Shown: positions 12,201 to 21,616 of the stretch, piece by piece
Position numbering within the stretch: the stretch's first letter is position 1
Layout of the letters: each line of letters begins with the position of its first letter
Assembly: GCA_025024175.1 (NCBI GenBank)
Contig: QCXZ01000001.1
Location: 39,612,942 to 39,676,941, forward strand
DNA: 64,000 nt
Source of the DNA: Rhyzopertha dominica
Taxonomy: Eukaryota; Arthropoda; Insecta; Coleoptera; Bostrichidae
Direction of reading: 5' to 3'
Position numbers and translations under genes: made by a program
Notes under the pieces: model-generated
Told to the model about the DNA's origin: nothing
The model's input: the letters and a program-made list of their open reading frames with translations, nothing else
The model's database searches: none

Positions 12201-14213
12201 AGATTTTGCTATTATATAGAAAATCAAATTTCTGATCAGAAAGCACTCTTGTAATTTTTTTGTTAATAAATAATTTTCGAGTTATTTGGAAAAAACGATT
12301 TTAACATTTATATAATTTTGCTAATATCACGAGGACTGTTCGTCTTAGAAAAAATGTGTAGAAAGGAAAAATGCTCAAAACCTGATTACTAAACGTATAG
12401 TATAAGAAATAAAAACGTAAATGTCATTTTGACAATTGGATTTGGAAGTATTGATTCAATTTGCAGCGGTTTTTACTTTTAACTACAAATTGTAGTAATT
12501 CAGGGTGACCACAAACACAAACAACATCTAAGGTCTACTTTTCTCTAGCAGTAGAATAGACCTTACATTGCATTTGCTATTGTATAAAGACGGAATTTTA
12601 TAGATTACGGGTAGATTAGCTTTACGTTGAAAAAATCACAATTAGAACTACAAAAGGGCGCACACGCATGTGTTGAAATACTTATTGAAAAAAATTTGTA
12701 GTTACAAATTGAGAACAAAGCCCTTCTTGTATTGAAACGGCATGCGCATCTAATTTTCAGTATGATAATTTTAAGAACTTATTTCAGTACTTAAATAAGT
12801 ATAGTGGCTAACGGCTCTAAGAGAAAAACACAATTAAAATCAATCCTTTACATTAAATGCTAAAGGAAGCTCAAAGAAGACAGATAGGAATTTGCTACAC
12901 CTTGAGATTTTAAACAGTTAATAAAATATGAAATACACTAATTAATAATTTCTTTGCAAATTGCAAATAACTAGATTAATACTGGCAGGTTAAATCCCTG
13001 CACCTTCTCTCGAATGAATGCCATTAAACTAAACTTCCTAAGCTGGCTCTCAGATGTTATTAGAAGAAAATAAAACTAAAAAAATTGCTAATGAACTTCT
13101 AGTACTTAGGTAAAATATCTGATGAGTACCTTTCTAAAATTGTACTATAGCCAGCAAGTTTTAAGCCCAGTACCAAAAAAACAGAAGACAATGAGCTGAA
13201 ATGTGATGTCTGAAGGTAGAAGGATATAAACAGCAATGTAGCACATCAGATGAAAGTCTCACTTGCAAAAGCCATTTAAAGACTGATGTTGTCCATAACA
13301 ATTGTAGGGATTAAGAAAATGCTATACTGATACTGGTTTNTGTATAAATATTGTTTTTTTAGTCAAAAGATAGAAAAGCTATTATGAGATATAAAATTTA
13401 CAACAAGTACCTCCTCATGTAAAATTATATTGGATGTAAGTAATGCTAACATAATAATAAGATACCTTACCATTATATTTTTATAAATAAATTAAATAAC
13501 TTTCTATGGGTTATTTAAAACTGACGATTAAAAAAATTTAACTATATGAAATAATATATAATAACAATAATAATAACACAGATAATTTTATTCTTTTGGA
13601 TGTAATTGTTTTAAAAGTCTTGATCTTATACTTTTTGCTTATCGAGGTGTTATTAACCTTTTTTGAAACTTACTTTTGTCCTGTTTCTAGCGGAATGCCA
13701 ACAAGAACACTGGCTGCCTCTCTCCAATTCTGATTTCGTTCATAAATTTCTGCTAAGTGTTGTCTTATACTGGCAACTTGTTCCTCAAATGATATCACTC
13801 TAGGCTGCACTTTATCCAAGGTGTAATGTGAAACAGCTTTAGAAATCTCATCCGGAAGTTTAATCAAATGTGTACTAACATCAGTCAGTATCTGTCGTGA
13901 TATTACCAGGCTTACATTTTCATTTACGACTACAACGTAAATAATTAATTTTAGGTATATAACCACATACACAATACATACTTGCTTCGATGAATATCTG
14001 TAAACACTCGGTTAATTCACTTCCAGTCTCCGATAAAATACTCTCTAATACAGACCGGTACCTGAAATAAAAAGTTTAGTTGGTAGGATGCAAAACAAAC
14101 TTTTATTTTTGTCAGCCCAATTTTACTTACTTTTCAGCTTGATCTTTATGAGAGCCACCTGAATTAATTACATTAGAAAGCTGTTGACGTATTTGTGCTG
14201 CTTTACTTGACAT
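3124..14213 (-). CDS. CSN4: COP9 signalosome complex subunit 4 (six exons)
   Basis: Subunit 4 of the COP9 signalosome, the nuclear/cytosolic complex that removes NEDD8 from cullins. The coding exons are 14213-14131, 14061-13982, 13929-13674, 7047-6697, 3638-3313 and 3257-3124. They total 1230 bases and give 409 residues, against about 406 in vertebrates. All five introns are GT-AG and all phases agree. Diagnostic stretches are [12 protein letters not shown] (about residues 55-66), [55 protein letters not shown] and [20 protein letters not shown]. Family knowledge places TPR-like helical repeats in the N-terminal two thirds and a PCI/winged-helix domain in exons 4-6. The start is the Met of [13 protein letters not shown], matching the family's usual N-terminus. 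The frame is intact, so the gene looks functional. Confidence 0.97.
3313..3638 (-). CDS. CSN4: CSN4 exon 5
   Basis: 326 bases encoding [17 protein letters not shown] through [10 protein letters not shown], the core of the PCI/winged-helix region. The acceptor is AACAG and the donor is GTAAGT at 3312. Confidence 0.95.
4130..4823 (-). mobile_element. Tc1/mariner-type element remnant in CSN4 intron 4
   Basis: The minus-strand reading 4327-4172 ends [19 protein letters not shown] then a stop, which matches the C-terminus common to a family of insect Tc1/mariner-superfamily transposases. The right edge reads CCACCCTG followed by TA (4816-4825), like a mariner terminal repeat with its TA target. 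The intervening 500 bases are non-coding and mostly decayed, and the catalytic region is missing. The left boundary is approximate. Confidence 0.6.
5540..6335. mobile_element. Non-autonomous TIR element, copy 1
   Basis: A 796 bp AT-rich unit bounded by a perfect 15-base inverted repeat: TACTTCCACATCCAA at 5540-5554 and its reverse complement at 6321-6335. It has no ORF. The same sequence recurs in the same orientation at 11590-12450. Both copies lie in introns of CSN4. The shared sequence runs about 20 bases beyond the right inverted repeat, so the true end may be nearer 6359. Confidence 0.8.
6697..7047 (-). CDS. CSN4: CSN4 exon 4
   Basis: 351 bases encoding [18 protein letters not shown] through [10 protein letters not shown]. 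The acceptor TTTTTTAG is at 7048-7055 and the donor GTATTT starts at 6696. Translation past the donor (YLSHIFKVV) is intron read-through, not protein. Confidence 0.95.
8540..9170 (+). mobile_element. hAT-type transposase fragment in CSN4 intron 3
   Basis: Two same-frame plus-strand ORFs (8587-8853 and 8896-9126), separated by one stop, read [15 protein letters not shown], then [20 protein letters not shown], then FPLEKVIKLL-like and [18 protein letters not shown]. The order TRWLS, then a downstream SE-x-YLFFLHS block, is typical of the C-terminal half of hAT/ZBED-related transposases. The N-terminal catalytic part and the termini are not visible. It is decayed. Confidence 0.6.
9171..11339. 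other. CSN4 intron 3 interior, no recognised gene
   Basis: AT-rich sequence. Short ORFs at 9738-9956 (minus) and 10767-11114 (plus, 115 codons) show no recognisable motif or codon bias and are not called. Confidence 0.5.
11340..11570 (-). mobile_element. PIF/Harbinger (HARBI1-like) transposase fragment
   Basis: Minus-strand translation reads [20 protein letters not shown] and on through [18 protein letters not shown]. This matches the N-terminal region of HARBI1-like nucleases (EY-x-NFLRMS-x-x-FE-x-LL, then TRFRE-x-I). Only about 60 residues survive. No catalytic DDE residues or terminal repeats were seen. Confidence 0.65.
11590..12450. mobile_element. Non-autonomous TIR element, copy 2
   Basis: Long near-identical match to 5540-6335, about 65 bases longer. 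It keeps the distinctive runs 'gtcgaaaacg', 'catcagacaggaaat' and 'gtcattttgacaattgga'. The right inverted repeat (TTGGATTTGGAAGTA, 12436-12450) has one change; the left one is degraded. It has no ORF. Confidence 0.8.
12451..13673. other. CSN4 intron 3, 5' part
   Basis: AT-rich intronic DNA. No coding or repeat structure was recognised apart from short A/T runs. Confidence 0.5.
13674..13929 (-). CDS. CSN4: CSN4 exon 3
   Basis: 256 bases encoding [15 protein letters not shown] through [12 protein letters not shown]. The acceptor is TTGTAG and the donor is GTAAGT at 13673. It contains the strongly conserved [16 protein letters not shown] block. Confidence 0.95.
13982..14061 (-). CDS. CSN4: CSN4 exon 2
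   Basis: 80 bases, reading [18 protein letters not shown] and on. The acceptor follows a T-rich tract ending TTTCAG. The donor GTATGT begins at 13981. It was placed by phase and by homology to the segment linking HKDQAEK to VNENVSL. Confidence 0.9.
14131..14213 (-). CDS. CSN4: CSN4 exon 1 (coding part)
   Basis: Encodes the N-terminus beginning [12 protein letters not shown] and ends in codon 28. The donor is GTAAGT at 14130-14125. The frame is open upstream to 14321, but the family length favours the Met at 14211-14213. Confidence 0.93.
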
Positions 14214-14450
14214 TTTGCTTGCTGTGTTATTTTGATTTTTGAGTGAAAATTTCAACAACTCAGCCAAACAAAATTCGAAACATAACCTAAATTGCACTGA
14301 CAGATGACAGATGACAACCACAAAACACGGATGACAGCAAATTGAAGTCGCGCAATGTTGCCAATATTATCAATTATAATATTTTAAATTTTTTAGAAAT
14401 AATTAAAAAATAAATAAACCACTTATATTCATATTCATAAAATGACAAAA
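14214..14450 (-). promoter_or_regulatory. CSN4: Putative CSN4 promoter / 5' UTR
   Basis: The 240 bases upstream of the CSN4 start contain tandem TGACA/GACAGATGACAG-type repeats (about 14297-14335) and a GGTTATG box on the gene strand. No TATA box is obvious. The location makes it the probable promoter; no element is proven. Confidence 0.35.
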
Positions 14451-14984
14451 TGTTTACAGATAAATTAGGTCAATTCTCGAGAAATAAATAACAAGTATGA
14501 AACAAAGACACGATAGTAATTTTTGCTTCGACGATTCTTGAATAGCTTGATTAGGTACTGTAACAGAATTTAAAGCATGGTAAGTATTGAATGACAATCG
14601 ACTTGTTGGAAATATAGAAGAAATTTTCTGTGATCGTTGGATTCCAAACAATGGGCAGTATAAATCTTCACCTCGCTCTTCCCCATTTAACTCCTCCTCT
14701 TGAGTACCTATTTCATTTGGGGATACGTAAGAAGGATCAGGTGTATAGAACTCATTGTTACCAAAAAAGACAATTTAACGAGCAGAGTATATCTTACCTA
14801 CAAAGGGGTGTTAAATGATTTGGATCATGCACCAATATGGCGTTCTACACATTTCAGCATTCTAAAATCTGTGGGCCATGTCCTCGATACACCTGTTATT
14901 ACCTATTATTATCCTGGACACGTCTGAAGTATTATAGAAAGGGGTATGGTATCAATGCGTTAAATGCTCGCATGTTATTGGTTC

Positions 14985-15832
14985 AATAAATACTCTCAGA
15001 CTCTCGTCCGTCTGAGGTCATCGTTCCTGAGGACAGACACTTCCACGTGAAGCTCGGAGACACAATCACCACATCAGGGGTTCCATAAGGCTCGACGTTA
15101 TCTCCGCTGCTGTTCTCCGTATTCACGAGGGACATCCCGAAGACACAAGCAACAGAACTCGCCCTCTACGCAGACGACACCGCTATCTTCACCAGATCAG
15201 TGTTGATCCACGTCTGATCACTCGATGTCTTCAGAAAGCCGCCGATGATCTAGAAGACTGGTTATCCCGATGGAGAATAGGAGTCAACGCCGAAAAGAGC
15301 TCTGAATTGTTTCTGAGCAAAAGGAGGAAGCAGCCCGATCGAAACATAGAGATCTTCGATCGCGACATTCCGTGGAAACGAGAAGCCAAGTACCTGGGTA
15401 TCACCATTATTGACAGGAAGCTGCTGTGGAAATCGCACATCGAAGACCGAGCCAACAAGAGACAACGTCCGCACTGACCAGCCTCTATTGTCTGCTAAGC
15501 CGCAATAGCAAGCTGAGCAGCGACAAGAGACTCTTGATCTACAAGACGATACTCCGGCCGATGATGACATACGGGGGTTACATGGGGTTACGCAGTTATC
15601 CAGAACAAGGTTCTCCGCATGGTCGTCGATGCTCCCTGGTACATACGTCAGAAACTGTGAGATACACAGATATCTAGAAGTTCTCACGATCCAGGAATTC
15701 ATTCGAGAAGCAGCAACCAAAGCATTCCGCAAAGCGGACGTTCACGAAAACCCGCTCATTGGTAATCTGGGAGATTACGATGAAGAGGAAACTCGTATCC
15801 ACAAGAAGCCCAAGATGATGCTACTACAGTAG
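14985..15832 (+). mobile_element. Jockey-like LINE reverse transcriptase fragment
   Basis: Plus-strand pieces read RHFHVKLGDTITTSGVP, then GSTLSPLLFSVFTRDIPKTQ and ELALYADDTAIFTRS. These are the palm region with the catalytic YADD box near 15150-15200. The 3' part reads MLPGTYVRNCEIHRYLEV, then FIREAATKAFRKADVHENPL and ends HKKPKMMLLQ with a stop. This is the normal C-terminus of jockey-clade ORF2. GC content is well above the surroundings. The 5' part (endonuclease, fingers) is absent and several frame breaks make it inactive. Confidence 0.8.
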
Positions 15833-17399
15833 CTCCCAAGCCCTGTCGACGTTCAAGGGCAGCCGCGGTATGTCAGCCGGCCAACCGGGTGGCATGAATC
15901 TCATAGTAGCGGCAACCTAAGAAGATCATAATATTGTAATAAAATATCATATCTATCCAATTTTCCCGCATGAATGTAACACAGATGTTAGGAGAAAATG
16001 ATATTTATATCAGATGATCCAAAACAGCAGACGAAAAAATAAAAGTACGCTCAGACTAGCTGGTGCTGGTGTAGACCCGCTTTTCTGGATCAGTATTTCT
16101 GTGCAGTCGCAAGACGGTGTGCCACACTTGTGAGTTAAAGAGTTCTTTCATTTTTATTGAATATTCTAGAATGTTCCATGTTATCTCCACAGAGAGACGG
16201 TTACGGCAATGTCCTACACTTAAGGTAAAGAATCCCTAAGTGGGGCACAATGTCAAATTTTCTACAGTGTTTTTTCTCGAAACATTGATTTTTGAGTTCC
16301 CCACAGTAAGGCGGTATGGGCAAACTGCTGCAATTGAGGAATTTTCTCGTTTTCTATTCAACCTTCCAGAATATCTATTTCCGCTGAAGATCTGGTGAGA
16401 AGAATATCCAGTCAGATATTTCAAGAAGTCGATTATTCTACTGGAGATGGCAGTTGAGCTGCCAAAATACGTATTTAGGCTTTCTAAATTATTGCGGTTT
16501 GTTTTTTATTATAGTTTAACCTACCTATGATAATTATTATGGATATCCCGATATGCGCTCTCAGAGTCTGTATCGACATAATATGTACATATTGGCGTCG
16601 TTAGATGCCTTATAAGGTAGTAGGGCACAAAGTGCATTATTTATATACCTACCAACTACTTCAGTCCCGGGTGTCGCCTTGTCCAAAATCGAAATGTCGT
16701 CGCCTATGTAAGGTCTATCTTCAGTTAACATTCATCTGCTATCCTCTACTTTAATCAGTGCAGTTGCAGTTGCCGATTCCAGCTTATTGCGAACAGAATG
16801 AGAACGATGTGAATTGCTGTTATTTGAATAAGCTGGGATACAAGTTATAGATGCTGCACAAAAGACTTCGAGGAACTAAGCTCATTGCATTATAAGGTAC
16901 CGCCAATTATAGTCTTAGGTTTGATCCAGTAACACAAAATATAGACTCATACTTTTCCCTACGGCGGGCGCAAGAGAGCAATAAGTATTTCCATATTTCA
17001 ACTTCTGCTAGGAACCATCAGTGCCATAGCTGGAACTATAATAAACTGTTACACTATAAGAAATTATATTATGTACTTACCTCGCAACCCTTGTCGCTAC
17101 CTTTCAATATTCAGTGACTTTACAAAGAACCGTTATATAAAGTCTGTAAAGAATTGGAAGACCAGAAAATAGATAGCGCCGCAAATAAAAAATAAACCAA
17201 AGGAAAAACTAAAATAGAAACCTTATAGAACAACGGTTTAATACTGTTCAGATGTCGAAACTACTTCACACATGTTTCACATCAACATGTCTTGTGTGAT
17301 ATTCTCTGCAGATCGAAATACGTCTGAACCATGCTGCCTGCATTACAACAACCAGTGGGCAATTGTTTCGGCTTATTAAGCATCATCAGCACGGTTATG
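15833..17399. other. Unannotated stretch
   Basis: After about 100 bases of likely LINE 3' UTR, no gene, RNA or repeat was recognised. Short ORFs here lack motifs. Confidence 0.45.
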
Positions 17400-18643
17400 C
17401 AGAGTCGCTACAAAGTATGGAACCGGCAGGATATTTCAGGTTCTGTTCGACCGAGTTTTCTGCAACTGTGCATGGGCCTATGTGTAATTAAAAGGCATTA
17501 TCTGGAATTTTCTCAACTCCGTGCCAGCTCTCGTTTCCGAGATATGGGAGCAAGTTTTTTTAAACGCGAAGGGGAGTCAAAAGGCACATCATTAAAAAAA
17601 GGTATTTTTCCTGATTCCAAAAATGTATCACACTTGTATAATTTATTGCTTCTGAGTTGAGAAAAGTGTAAATGAAATAACTCAGCCTGACAAAGAACGA
17701 AAAAAATGAAAACAATTTTCTTTATCGTTAGAAAGGGCAAAAAAGCCAGGTATTACCATTATTCCTTGACGTAATAATTTTCGTCTAGTTGGATCAATTT
17801 ATTGCGAATCGGATACCCAAAAAGTAAAAAAACTTGATTCCGTGAAAAATGCTGTATTTTTTTCAGATTTACATTACATATAAATCTCAAAACGTTCGGC
17901 ATTTACTTCCTGACGGTAATGCAACCTTAAGTAAAAGTTTTCTAATATCCTTTGTAGCACATTTGGAGGTAAGTTCTAAATTTCTGCCCTAATTCGTTCT
18001 TTTAAATTTTTTGTATGTGGCGCAGCATTTTCACGATTAGGGAACAGGCAACTAAGTTCTGGTATAATGTGTTCGCGCAAGAGCTGTAAACATTTGACCG
18101 CATTCAAATTTTTATCGATGAAAAAAGGCCCAATATGCTTACCGATAATACCACACCATTTTCTGAGGGTGTTGTGTGTGGACTTGTTCCATTCAATGTG
18201 GATTTGTGTCCGACCAATATCTGCAATTATGTCTATTCACATTACTATTGAGGCAAAAAGTCGCTTCATCAGAAAACACAATCCAATTTAAAGTGTATCT
18301 CCCTTCATTTATCATGTTCATAGTAGTTTCGCAAAATTATATCCATTGATCGAAATCTTCTTCGCTCAGTTCTTGTAATAAGTGAATTTTGTATGGATGA
18401 AACTTCTCTTTTATCAAAATTTTCTGACAGATCTTCTGCTTATATGGTGAGTGAGAGCACGCTGTTGTACGGAAGACTTGGGATTCTCCTGCATATCTAA
18501 AAGGACATTCAAGCTACTTTCTTCACCCGTAGCAACCTTTGGACGTCCTGGTTTTTGACGATTTTTAACACCGCCGGCTTCGTCAAAACGTTGCAATATT
18601 TTAATAACTGTTGATCTGGCAATTGGTTCACGATCTTCATGAA
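17400..18643 (-). mobile_element. Mariner copy B, 3' part (split by THAP element)
   Basis: Reverse complement of the mariner copy at 55640-57563. Its outer end CAGAGTCGCTACAAAG (17400) matches CAGGGTCGCTACAAAG there. The minus-strand ORF 18596-18414 reads MQRFDEAGGVKNRQKPGRPK, the same helix-turn-helix/GRPK linker as copy A. Compared with copy A it lacks the stretch holding the second and third catalytic acidic residues, near 18015. It continues on the other side of the inserted element at 19770. Confidence 0.85.
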
Positions 18644-19769
18644 TTGGGTATTATCACTTTTTTTTAAATTACGTAAAATAAATCTTGAAGTGCATATATA
18701 TTGTACGCGTTGTTAAAAAAATATTTGTAGGTAGAGAATTTCAGGTCTGAAATTCGAATCTTAAGAGTCACCACCAAAACGCTTCTATCCAAGGTTATTT
18801 AACTCGTGATGTCAAGTGTCATGTAAACATTACTGAGGAGCGTGCTGTTTAATGGTGTAGTATCATCTTGTATTGGAAAAGTTTTTGTGTGGTGTTTATT
18901 GAAAGGACGGTGTAAGAGGTCGCACCAAAAAGTGATTTGTGTAGTTTTACAAGCATTTATTATGTATGGAAAACAAAACAAGTGTTGTTTTGTACATGGT
19001 TATAAAAGTACTTCAGTCAATACAATTAACAAAATTTTTGTAACCGTTCCTCCAGATTATCAACGTATGAAAAAGTTGATTAAGGCCCTAGACGTGATAT
19101 GCCGAAATCTTTTTTTGTTGTGAAGACCATCTTAATTCTTACTGTAAGTTTAATTATTGTTTTTGGTGTTATAAGTGTTTACCATTAAATTTTCATTTTG
19201 TTATAGCTTGAAGAGGATATGAAAAATTATATGCGTTTTAAGTTGATAGATGTAATTGTTATAATAAAGAACGATGTTGTTCCCCATATATTCGACTGTT
19301 CGCCAACCGCAAGAGCATTTTTGATTCTTACATTTTTATGTTTAGAAATAGTATGTTTCCAACAACCCACTGGCACTGTGATCAAATTATCAATTCTACG
19401 TTAATTTGATATAAAGCTCACTTATGCTGTTGCTTTGCTTTTACGTTCCTCATCTCCGCCGCGTTGAACCGCTCGTCTGTACACAAATTCCATAATAATG
19501 AACATGCCTTCAGAAGTCATAACTCATAAGTATTTGACTTTTTTGGCGTATTTTAATTCGCTTGTCACAAAATGAACGCAAACAACAAACTGATAAATTG
19601 ACGGGCTGAGGCTGACGGGGTAACGCGGTGACCACCGGTGTAAACAAGCGGCCATTTACAAGACATCTGACGTCACGGCCAGTATGTATATTAACATTTT
19701 TAATATTAAAAATACCTACCTATTAATATGCAATTTAATAAAATATAAATACATGGCAAATACCCAATT
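18644..19769 (+). mobile_element. THAP-encoding TIR element, copy C1 (nested)
   Basis: 1,126 bp bounded by the 11-base inverted repeat AATTGGGTATT / AATACCCAATT. It splits mariner copy B: removing it rejoins the mariner sequence around ATTCATGAAGATCG to within a few bases. On its plus strand a first exon from the Met at 18962 reads KCCFVHGYKSTSV then KIFVTVPPDYQRMKKLIKAL. A shifted frame gives FFCCEDHLN, and after a GTAAGT...TTATAG intron the sequence continues LEEDMKNYMRFKLIDV and DVVPHIFDC. This is a THAP-type C2CH DNA-binding domain. No transposase catalytic domain is present, so the element looks non-autonomous. Confidence 0.75.
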
Positions 19770-20268
19770 GCATTGTAGAGTGCAACTACTTCCGAATAAC
19801 TTCGTCTTCTATCTCCATAACCAATAATCAAAATTTCGATGCGATCATGTTCAGTTAACTGAGGCATTACGATTGCAAATAACAAAGTGAATGAAAATTA
19901 TCACCAGTTACGAGGAAAATGGAGACACCTGGTGTTTTTGTTCTTACTTAGCGATAACGAATATGGTTTTTTGCAAGACCCAAGTTTGTTATGACACTTT
20001 TCTCAACTCAGAAGCAATAAATTGTACAAGTGTGATACATTTTTGAAATCAGAAAAAATATCCTTTTCAATGATGTGCCTTTTGATCCCCCTTCCCATTT
20101 AATAAAATGCAACTTGCGCCCATATTTCGGAAACGAGGGCTGTGACGGACTTGAAAAAATTCCAGAAAAAGCATTTTAATTACCTATGGGCCCATGCACA
20201 ATTTCAAAAAAATTGGTCGAACAGAACCTGAAATATCCTGCTAGTTCCATACTTTGTAGCGTCTTCGT
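19770..20268 (-). mobile_element. Mariner copy B, 5' part
   Basis: Continuation of the split mariner. It includes the transposase start (the complement of the region encoding MPQLTEHDRI, near 19865) and the 5' non-coding block shared with copy A. It ends in the terminal repeat CTTTGTAGCG near 20253-20268, followed by TA. Confidence 0.8.
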
Positions 20269-21616
20269 ATATATCCTAATTGTTGCGTCCTCAAAAAGGT
20301 TGTTTTTTTATTTATTGCACTTAGTTTGATTTTAAGTATAACAGGTAGCACTTGCTGTTTGCACAGTTTTTGTTTCCATTTTATTAAACTGCCCGCGCAT
20401 TGAATTGAAGGGAAGGTGTTTTTTGTGGTAGCTTATGTCCTTAGATTTATTTATAATATACGGAACAGTTCGACCAAAAGAATGGGTAGTTTAGTTTCGA
20501 CCGAAATTCATCTCGCCATGATGGTGTTGATCAAAAGAATTCAATCACTCCATTTTTTTTCCGGAAATTTCTTCGCTAAAGCAAAATAAGCGTCTGCCTA
20601 AATATTTTATTAAATTGGACACTCAATGTCTTTACCGCAGGAACGAAAATTTCTAGCATCGTTGTCATCACGTTCCAAGCTCGCTGAGCTTTCTGGTCGT
20701 ATATGTCCACCTCAAGCATTTTCATGCAGGTCATCAGACTACTGCACCTTATTTCTCAACAATTTTGAATAGTGTCCACTTAACGGGTAATTCGACGAGT
20801 CCTTTCCTAATGCATTCGATGTTGCCGTACTCGCCCTAATCTACTATAACCTGCTATTGCTAATTTACCTCAAGAGGGAATATCGAAAGCATTTCTTCAC
20901 AGTTGTGTGGATTTTGCTGGGTCTCTTAACATCACTCTACCTAAACATGTTTCAACACCGTTGGTATCGCTGGTCAAATGAATACTCGCATGCTTTGCAT
21001 CAGCGCCTTAAATGGAATTAGTCTTCCAATAGTCTTGCAGTGGGTACATTAGCAGTGTTCATTGCTGCTCTGGTAGTAGGGAAGAATTGTAGAACTCCAC
21101 CCTGTCCCCGATCATGTGGTCCGAGTGGCCACTGTGCCAACGGCGTCGGGCTTTCTCAAACGGTCGGTAGTGAAGCTTTGTCTGCCTCCTATCGACAATT
21201 AATCATTTTGAAAATTTATTTGCATCTGACTTCTCATAACAAAAGAGAGAGTGGCAAGTCGAACCCAGTAGTTTGGTCTTTGTACAGTCAAAACTGGCAG
21301 ATTTTTTTTGGTGGGCGGAATGTTGCATCTTCAGAAAGGTTATTTGTTGTTACTTGCTGTTTGCACCAATTCGTTTCCATTTTATTAAAGTAAATAGAAT
21401 TGAATAGAAGTGACGGGTTTTTTTGGTTGTTCCCGCTTCTGCTTTCTTGGCGAATAGTACTCGTATATAGAGTTTCTTGCCAGCGCGCGTGTAAGATGTC
21501 CCCCGTTTAAATCAAGAACAGCTTCTCCGGGACCTGAAGCCACACACCAAGGGAAGTGGNNGATACGAGGAGTTTGGGGGTAAGCACTGTCACTTCTTCG
21601 TATTTTGAAATAAATC
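20269..21616. other. Unrecognised region with coding-like pieces and an 80 bp direct repeat
   Basis: An approximately 80 bp segment starting CTTGCTGTTTGCAC at 20351 recurs in direct orientation at 21353 with moderate divergence, both copies carrying TTTCCATTTTATTAAA. Between them, 20791-21018 (plus) is an open frame of about 75 codons rich in hydrophobic residues. The minus strand at about 20600-20760 also translates plausibly. Neither could be assigned. The direct repeats might be remains of LTRs, but no polymerase was seen. Confidence 0.4.
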
